64,000 bases of DNA, from NCBI GenBank assembly GCA_013176395.1, contig JABMLP010000011.1, positions 930,001 to 994,000 of the forward strand. The letters run 5' to 3'. A program made the position numbers and the translations under genes. The DNA is from Venturia oleaginea (taxonomy: Eukaryota; Ascomycota; Dothideomycetes; Venturiales; Venturiaceae). Positions 57,013 to 64,000 of the stretch are shown here, piece by piece. Under the pieces are notes generated by a model, which saw nothing but the letters and a program-made list of their open reading frames with translations, had not been told where the DNA came from and made no database searches. Positions within the stretch are counted from its first letter, which is position 1. Each line of letters opens with the position of its first letter.

Positions 57013-60000
57013 TTAGTAAAAAGGGGGTGTCGGATCTAGGATTGCTGCTTGCATGGGTCCTATCTTAATGAGTGAGTCCACATGCTCGGAGTTGGTTTCG
57101 TTAGAGACATATTCCGTCTCTCGGCTGAATCGTTTTGTAGCGTCTACGAACGCAATTGTCGCTCGCACCGCTGCTACATCTGGCGTCCATTTTGGACCAT
57201 CAATCATCTCTCCTCTTCTGTTTGTAAGTGTTGAGCGGCCTCCTACTAAATAGGAGACGTCGCTCCTTGGTTCGGTCGCTTCTCTTAAGAGCCGTCGTTG
57301 CTCGCTCCATCGTTTGCAATCGAGTAGGAAATGCTGCACGCTTTCCACGACTCCGCATTCTTCGCACAATGGCGACTCCACCGCTCCGATTCGGTTCAGG
57401 TACTTGTTCAGTCGGCAATGTGACGTCCGTAATTGAGCTAGGGTTTGGGCCTCTGTTTTGGATAGCTGGTTATAGATGGTGCGCGTGTGTTTTCCAGGGA
57501 TAGCAGCATCGATAGATTTGGTGAATCTCCCTCCTCGTAGTGGTTTATTGCTTGGCTGACAGCTCTTTTTTGCTTGCCTAATCAGTGCTGATCTCTGACG
57601 GCACTGCGCTCCCTGCTTTGGTACTTCTTTTGGCCATTTTGTCTGCCGCTTCGTTGCCCTTGATGCCAGAGTGTGCCGGGATCCATCGAAGAACCACGGC
57701 AATACCCTTTTGATGTAATTGCTGCGTAGCTGACAAGATATCCTTGATGATATGCTGGCCTGACTGCTGTCTCGGCTTGCGGATACTCTTCAGCGCACTC
57801 TGATTGTCCGAGAAGATGGTGAGTTTTCCTTCTGCCGGGATCATTGTCCATACTGCCAGCTGGCTCAGAGCAGTACTGATTGCTTTCAGCTCTGTCGCGT
57901 ATACATTGCCGTTTGCTGCCAATCCCGTTGTTGCGTACTGCTCGAGTATAGTCCTGTTTTCGTCTGGTAGAATGTACACCATACCTGTCCCTAGCAAGCC
58001 ATTTCTACCTGAGCCGTCGGTGTAGCAGTGGATTTCGTCTGTCTTGTGTTGTGGTAGGTTTTACAGCTTCGTCGCGTTCTTCGATAATCATGCTGGGCCC
58101 CTCGATCCACGGTGCTTTTGCAAATGGTGTGACTGTCTCAATCTGGGACATATTAATTCCTGCAAACCTGTCTGCCAACAGGCCAAGTGACGAGCGAAGC
58201 TTGAATGATTGATGTACTGCTTTGATACTGGATCTCAATGGGTGGCGCTTAGGTAGTGTGTTTAGCTTAACCCACAAGCCTATCCATTTCCCTGTCTGTC
58301 GTTGCTGGAAGGTCCCGATCGATGCCTCCGACTGCGCAATATCTAGCGCTGTAGTTCGGAAACATCCAACAATGGCTTGTGCCCCCCCATCTTTGGTGTC
58401 GTTCAAGCAAGCGTGTATCTTTGGCGTTCAACGCTGTTGCCCAGACTGATGATGCGTAGTCGACAACTGACGCCACTGTCGCTTCAAACAGCTGCCGTGC
58501 CTGCTTCGTACGAAGACCACTCAGTCTCTTCAGCCGGATCGCCGCATCATGTCCCTTTGTAGCTGCTCTGGCAGCCTGTAGGTGGAACTTCAATTTCTGG
58601 TCGAGAATAATGCCTAGAAGCTTGACGGAGGAGCCTGGCACCACCGAGCAGCCTCCAATTTGAATTGGCGTCGTTGACAGTCTTTCCGCGCTTGGTGTGA
58701 AGTGGATGAAGACTGTCTTTTTGGACTCAAATATAGCTCCACTACGACGTTCCCACTGCTGCGCTTTTGATATCACTGTCTCTTGAAGCACCCGAGTATT
58801 TTCCTCAGCATTTGGCCCGGTGACCCAAACAGAGTAGTCATCCACGTACGCAATTGCGCCTTGGTGCCGGCTGATCTTTCTCTCTACCAGGTCAGCGTTG
58901 AAGAAGAGGTAGAGTATTGGGGATAGAGGTGAGCCTTGAGGCAGCCCTGGGGAATGCAAATCTACTTCCTCGCTGCTCTGCCCGTTCACTGTAATGCTTG
59001 CTCTCCTGCCTGAGCAGAAGTTCTCAATGCAACGAACAAGCTCCTCTGGAATACGTCGTCTTTGTAATCTGGTCAAGAGTACTTCTTTGTTGACCCCGTT
59101 GTACGCTCCTTTGACGTCAAAACTGAGCAGGCTAAGGACTCGGCACCTTCTTCGCGCCTGTTTGATGTGGTCGGTGAGGAGCAGCAGTGCCTGTTCTGTG
59201 CTACGTTGCTTCCGAGCTCCAAAATGATTCTCTGGTAGGAGGCCGTGTTCTTCAGCTAGGTAGGAGATGCGGGTAGCGACCACAGCCTCCAGTGCTTTCC
59301 CTAGGGTTGCTAGCAAGGAGATTGGTCGATACGCGTTTGGCTGTGTATAGTCGTCTTTTGCTGGCTTTCGAAGTGGTAGGTTCGCGCGCATTTCCACTGC
59401 GCTGGGAGGATGCCTTGTGTCATACACGCTTGAAACAATCTCGTTATCTCGTCTTGGAGGACTGGCCAGAGCTGTCTCCATACAACCGCGGGTAGGCCGT
59501 CTAGGCCTGGTGCTTTGTGTGCTTTCATGCCCATGATCGCTTCCTCGATTTCGTATTTTGTTAGTGCTGGTGATGGGAGTTGTGTTGCTCGCTGCTCTGC
59601 TGCTGGTTCTGGCTCGATCACCTCAGCCGCCGGGGGAAAGAAGGCTTGCAGCAGGATAGATCCAATCTCTTCTTTACTTTCGGTCGTGTCGTCAGAGTTT
59701 GGCCTCGATAGTTCTGTAATCTTTGCAAAAGAGGAGGTACTCTCTGGGTCAAGATACTTAGCGGCCTTCCATACATTTTCAGCGTCGTCTAGAAATTCCT
59801 TCCAGTGAGTGTTTCTTTCAGATCGGATTGCTCGATGGTACGTGCTTTGAGCTTCTCTGGCTTCCGTTCGGAGCCGCTGCAGTGTTTGGTGTGTGAGAGC
59901 GTTCGTTTCGGTCGTCCACCGGCTCGCCTTAACTTCTCTGCATAGCTGTCTTCTGACGTGTGTGTATTCCTTGCGAAGATTGGTCAGATATGGTGTCCAT

Positions 60001-60995
60001 CATGGTTTTTGGTACGGCGACGGTTTTGCAAGAGGAACGTATTGCTCGATAACAGGGACTACCACTTCCATCAATCGTTGCAGCATATCGTCCACGTTTT
60101 CGTCTGCATTCTCTTCAGGCGGGGCAACTGCTTGCCGCTACTTTGCGTGTTCTACCTCCTGGCGGATGCGCTCCCAATCTGCATTTTTGTAAAGTCGTCT
60201 GGGTGTTGTGGTCTCCTCCACGCACGTCATAGCTAATGTCGCACTGATGGGCCGGTGGTCCGATCCGTGTTCGTTGACGTGGAATCCACACCGTACCAAG
60301 CTGTCGGTGAGAGCCGGTGAGGTGAGGAAGAGGTCGATGGTACTGCTTACTTGCGTTCCGTGGAATGTGGCCTCTCCCCTGGGGACAAGATTAGAGAGTT
60401 GATATACCGCCATATACTCAACGATGGCGTCTGCTTCATCCTGTCGCCTTGTTTCTGCTACTTGCTCGCCTCCCCAGAGCTGGTCGTGTCGGTTGAAATC
60501 TCCGGTGATGAGAAGTTCTGGCTCGTGTCCAAGCTCTTGAGCTGTATCTTTGATTGCATCTTCTAGTAACTGAAGCCGTTCTGTCACTGCGGTCTTGTCC
60601 CGCTCTCGGTGTGCTTCTCCTGCTGGCACGTACACTGAAGCTGTAAATATGACTTTGCCTTGAGTTTTGATAAGGATTGCCGTGATGTCGGGAGAGGCAA
60701 TCGGGATCTGTTTGTAGTCGAGCGTTTTCCGGGCCCAGATCATCGATCGGATAGGCCATGTGTCGTCTCTAGAGCACGTTGGGAAAATCTGAATAAATTT
60801 GTTGTTTGTTGCTGGTGCCGCCATTACCTGCCCTGTCTGTGTTTTGAAGCAGTGTGGTTCTTGTATTAGCAGCGCGTCGAAATCTCTGATAGATTCGTCG
60901 TTAAGTAGACTAGGTAGCGTCTCTCTCCTCTTCGCTGTGTTATATGAAATCACGTTGAAATGTCCTCTTGTTGTCGCACGGGTTGTATCTAACAT
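57013..60995 (-). pseudogene. LINE ORF2: endonuclease, reverse transcriptase, RNase H
   Basis: The endonuclease (60995-60138) has FNVISYNTAKR, LLIQEPHC, LITGDFNRHD and GSDHRPI. The reverse transcriptase (about 59.6-58.4 kb) has KAPGLDGLPAVVW, AYRPISLLATLGKALE, GLPQGSPLSPILYLFF and the catalytic YVDDYS. RNase H (about 58.05-57.58 kb) has YTDGSG, a Glu helix, FSDNQSALKS and HSGIKGNEAADK. The end contains CRLNKYLNRIG, CEEC and HFLLDC, a C-terminal zinc-binding motif typical of Tad1. In-frame stops occur at 60138-60140 and 60000-60002. The frame changes near 59.39, 58.39, 58.03 and 57.59 kb; the one near 58.39 lies in a C/G run. The start codon overlaps the ORF1 stop (ATGTTAG). Confidence 0.87.
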
Positions 60996-62342
60996 AGATG
61001 GCGCGCTCGGGTCTGTTCCATCGCCTTCTTGTACTCAGGGCATCCTGTGTCCGTTGCTCGGTGAGCGTCTCCACAGTTGCTGCATTTGGGATGCTGCTCT
61101 ACACAGTCCTGCGCTTCGTGCCCAATACACGCGCAGTTAGCACACGTCAGCTGATTGTTACACCGTGTGCTCATGTGTCCAAACTGTTGGCATTGGTAGC
61201 ATCGTCTCGGTCTTGGTCGATACTCATACGGGCTGACCCGGGCCAACTCTCCTCCAATCTCGAGCTGTTTCAGCGCTCTGTTAGCTTCTATCTTAGAGCT
61301 GAGATATACCAGGATGGAGCAATAGTTCTTGTATGGGTTAGGTTTGCTGAGCATAGAGATCTTTGTAATGGTGACGTTGTTCTCCTCGGACATATCCGCT
61401 TTCAGACTGCTTTCCAGCGTGATTCGATCTTCGTTCAGTATAGCCATTTTGTCCACGCGATCGACCTTAACGGGGTACCACTTCTCGCCTTGAACAGACG
61501 CGCCAGGGAAGAATTTGAGCCATTGCTCCTGGTTCTGCCGTATTACCTGCTCGTCCTCCTCTAACCTGAGGACAACTCGGACCAGTTTTGTTTCTCTGCC
61601 AATTTTCTCGATTCCTGCAATCTGTATGTCCTTTGTAGCTTGCCCTGCCGCAATGGCATCCTTTACTCTCTCTTTTATCTCGATAGGGTTTGTGAGGTCA
61701 ATGTGTGTGTGAGCGCGTGCGAAGTTGAGAGTTAGGCCGGGTCTGCTGATCGATGAGGTGTTTGTATTACTTGCTTGCTGACTGATAGAAGCAGATGGAG
61801 TAAGTGAGTTAGTCCTAGCTACAGACGCGTACGACTGTGCTGGTGAGCTGATTAGTGAGTTTGCCCGCGATAGCTGAGCTTGTATCAAACAAATATCCTT
61901 TCTTAGCTGCTTAGTTTCCTGGGCAAGTTGCTCCCGGAGCTGCTTAGTTTCCTGAAGGAGTTTCTCTTTCTTTCATCTCCTTCATCTCATTCTGGAATGT
62001 TACGTCACGTTGTTGGAGAGTGTCTCGCAGGTCTTCGATAACCTTTCTGTTACTTGTTGCGTCGCCTTGAAGCTGTACCAGAATTTGGAGTATCTCTCTG
62101 ACCGGTATCTCGCCGTTGTCTTCAGGTATTTGCGCTGCACGCTGTGATTTAGCCCTCGGTGCTTTGGCTACCTCAGTACACTTCTGCTGGTTCAGGGAGC
62201 CGTCCATTATCGCTGCTGTCCTGCCTTTGCTTGCTATAGTTGACTGTCGTAGAGTTGGGCCGGTTGGCTTTGCCATCGGAGGGGGCGTAGTTGGCGCGCT
62301 TCTTTCCTGCAACGGCGTAGTTGGTCCTTCTATTAGAGACAT
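60989..62342 (-). pseudogene. LINE ORF1: RNA-binding gag-like protein, one frameshift
   Basis: From MSLIEGPTTPLQERSAPTTP at 62342 the frame runs through a predicted coiled coil (IEDLRDTLQQRDVTFQNEMK). A one-base frame change follows near 61965, within a Glu/Lys/Gln repeat. The second part (from about 61.9 kb) has YASVARTNSL, an RRM-like region with VVLRLEEDEQ, and three CCHC knuckles: CYQCQQFGHMSTRC, CANCACIGHEAQDC and CSNCGDAHRATDTGC. It ends at 60989. Such proteins coat the element's RNA. Apart from the single frameshift the sequence is well kept. Confidence 0.85.
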
Positions 62343-63155
62343 CTGGATCTCTTATTCTCAAGGCAATACCGAGTATCTTGAGTTTGATTAGTTAGGTTGG
62401 GTGCCTGTCGTGCGTGTTGTCGTTCTGGGGCTGCTGTGATGTGTTCGCTTTGGTTGATCGCCCTTTGTGTATCGCTCCACCACCAACGCGACTTCGAAGG
62501 AATCTACGCGTTATACGACGCAGAATTTCTAGTGCTTGCTATTACTGTCTATAATAACTAGTCACGTAGATTCTCTTCTCCCAGGTATTGTCTCCAGAAC
62601 TACCTGTTGTCGCTTGGTCGGACGAGGCCCTTGCTCCACCAGATAGACACTAGCATCTATTGAGTTTTCCCGGCCAAAGTACCTACCCCCATGTGCACGC
62701 CTAGAATATACTACGCCGTGTACTAACAAACTAGGACATGCTTGTACCTTCAAAGTTAACGAGGACAAACTGCAAGTCGACTTGAGTTATTTTCTAAGAG
62801 CTAAGGTATTATGGTTTTTGCATCAACGGGGACATTCGCACGTTTTTAACCGACTGACTGAGTGATTATTGTGAGAGCTCTACCCCACAGTGGAACCTCA
62901 GCACACTATAATTGAGGATGTCGCCGCCCTAAGATGGAGAATTATAGAATTGTAGTGATAAGCGCCCAATCGCTAGATCCTAATTACTGATGCGAGGATC
63001 CCAAGAAATTGACACCAGATTAATAACACGAGCTTGATACGAGAACGAGACGAAAATAGTATTATGTTCAAATATACCACCACGTCTCATTTAGGGCTTG
63101 TACGAGACTGGGGCTGTATTGTTTCAAATCGGGTTTCTAGCATGTAGCCAATCTA
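62343..63155. other. LINE 5' flank and AT-rich spacer
   Basis: Probably includes the LINE 5' UTR up to somewhere between 62.5 and 62.77 kb. Beyond that it is AT-rich noncoding DNA with GTACGAG phrases (63102 and following) related to the MITEs downstream. No gene supported. Confidence 0.4.
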
Positions 63156-63731
63156 GGGGCGTGTACGAGTAATTGGATGGATTAGCCAGATTCTATTTTT
63201 CAGTCAATCTATCTAAGAGCAGGCTACGTGTACGAGTTAGGTGAATTAAAATAAAGATAATCTGCCTAACAATCCTAGATTTGTTCAATTAATTGAACTT
63301 AGCGCGGCTATCCAAATCTAGCCAATTGGAGATCCGGATTAGCTAACCCATCGAACAAATCGATCCTAGCTAAAATCGTCGAGATTCGATGGATTGGCCG
63401 TAAAACTACCTCGGATTTCTTAGTCTATCTGTGACGGCTTGCTAGGCTACTGGAACAACCACAGTGTCCAAGCACCTAACAAGGCGCCACAGTACACGGG
63501 CCACAGCAAGACCTATAAGTAGGCCTTGCTCCCAGCCCCCATTTACATAGCTACCTGTAGTTCGCTATCACATTTAGTCCATACCTGACTGCTGCTCACG
63601 CCTTTCATTAGTTACTACTAGCCGCAACACTATCTAAATGATTCCTGAACCTTAACATTGGTTGAATGGATTGAAAATAAGCGCCTTACGTCTCGACCCC
63701 AACCCATCCGTCCAATTTCTCGTACACGCCC
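63156..63731. repeat. MITE-like inverted-repeat element interrupted by a solo LTR
   Basis: Left end GGGGCGTGTACGAGTAATTGG (63156-63176, continuing to GATGG) pairs with the right end CCAATTTCTCGTACACGCCC (63712-63731, preceded by CCATCCGT). The element is about 576 bp, of which 200 bp are the inserted solo LTR. The interior is AT-rich and noncoding. Part of it (63298-63415) is a diverged direct copy of 63815-63930. Confidence 0.65.
63430..63629. mobile_element. Solo LTR copy B (200 bp, 5-bp duplication CTATC)
   Basis: Begins TGTGACGGCTTG and ends AGCCGCAACA. It is flanked by CTATC at 63425-63429 and 63630-63634. Near-identical to copy A at 22424-22623 and of the same length. It contains TATAAGTA and GGCGCCACAGTACACGGGCC. 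Inserted in AT-rich MITE-like DNA. Confidence 0.87.
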
Positions 63732-63740
63732 TAAGGCGAG

Positions 63741-63960
63741 GTGTACGAGCTGGATCTGATTGAAAAAAAGAGATTATACTTCAAAATCTTAGATTGATTG
63801 GATTGATTGAAATCAGAGCGGCTAATCGATTTTGGCTAATCAGAGGCCTTGAATTCTAATTAATCCAACCCAGCCAAAAATCGACATGATTTGATTAATT
63901 GGCCGCTAAACCACGCCAAAACAACGGGATTTTTCAATCCATCTGATCCATCTCGTACAC
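63741..63960. repeat. 220-bp MITE-like element
   Basis: Left end GTGTACGAGCTGGATCTGAT (63741-63760) pairs with the right end ATCTGATCCATCTCGTACAC (63941-63960), and pairing continues inward through TTGAAAAA/TTTTTCAA. The ends share GTGTACGAG with the 63156-63731 element, so both belong to one family. AT-rich interior, no coding capacity. Confidence 0.65.
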
Positions 63961-64000
63961 ATCAAGATTGGCTACATTGGCCACTTTGAAGCCCCAGATT

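Larger units (their letters stand above)
57013..62342 (-). mobile_element. Decayed Tad1-like LINE (non-LTR retrotransposon)
   Basis: The minus strand carries, in order, an ORF1 with zinc knuckles, then ORF2 with AP endonuclease, reverse transcriptase, RNase H and a C-terminal Cys/His motif. This is the layout of the Tad1/I clade elements of fungi. Coding limits are given; the untranslated ends extend further, perhaps to about 62.77 kb on the 5' side. Frameshifts and stops in both ORFs show that this copy is inactive. Confidence 0.88.

Noticed and set aside
1..64000. tRNA, rRNA or CRISPR features
   Set aside because: I found no cloverleaf with a proper T-loop box, no rRNA-like conserved blocks, and no regularly spaced repeats with unique spacers; the tandem repeats present are contiguous.

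Overview
The window looks like nuclear DNA of a filamentous ascomycete (Pezizomycotina). The genes carry short introns of about 46-90 bases with GTAAGT/GTATGT-type donors, CTAAC-type branch sites and YAG acceptors. The gene families are typical of moulds: an AmdX/Adr1-like C2H2 factor with a fungal-specific domain, a copper-fist factor, a GEgh16/Egh16 secreted protein, a HET-domain relic, a naphthol-reductase-like SDR, and Fot1/pogo, Mutator-like and Tad1-like transposons. A plant-associated lifestyle is only an inference.

Layout. 1-44 kb is mostly single-copy gene space with long intergenic stretches: an AmdX/Adr1-like regulator (2.6-6.2 kb, +), indoleamine 2,3-dioxygenase (12.2-13.8 kb, -), an SDR of the T4HN/versicolorin reductase type (15.0-15.9 kb, -), a SurE phosphatase (18.4-19.6 kb, +), an unknown low-complexity protein (20.3-21.7 kb, +), an EFM7/NNT1-type methyltransferase (25.0-26.1 kb, -), a Mac1/GRISEA-type copper regulator (27.8-29.8 kb, +), a dead FAD monooxygenase (31.9-33.3 kb), a small secreted protein candidate (34.6 kb), a reading frame broken by CAG/CGA-to-stop changes (35.2-35.8 kb), an Egh16-like secreted protein (36.5-37.4 kb), a dead HET gene carrying a foldback element (39.8-41.5 kb) and an LAT-type amino-acid permease (42.0-43.8 kb).

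44-64 kb is a transposon island with readable stratigraphy. A pogo/Fot1 element sits in a palindromic MITE. A second pogo fragment abuts a decayed MULE, which was hit by a TG...CA insertion with a 5-bp duplication, which was itself hit by a deleted pogo copy at TA. A structurally complete MULE (52.7-56.4 kb) has an open 859-aa transposase, about 73-bp TIRs and a 9-10 bp target duplication. A decayed Tad1-like LINE spans 57.0-62.3 kb. Foldback/MITE sequences and a solo LTR fill 63-64 kb; a second copy of that LTR lies at 22.4 kb.

Two genes lie inside the island outside the transposons: a C-terminally truncated SDR (50.5-51.3 kb), and a two-exon 67-aa secreted protein with eight cysteines (52.3-52.6 kb) about 150 bp from the MULE end. 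The latter is too short per exon for ordinary ORF detection and is the most interesting new candidate.

The protein-coding genes do not form an obvious pathway cluster. They are unlinked housekeeping, regulatory and secreted functions next to a TE-rich compartment. Exon boundaries were read by eye from splice signals, reading phase and remembered family conservation; no alignment or expression data were used.
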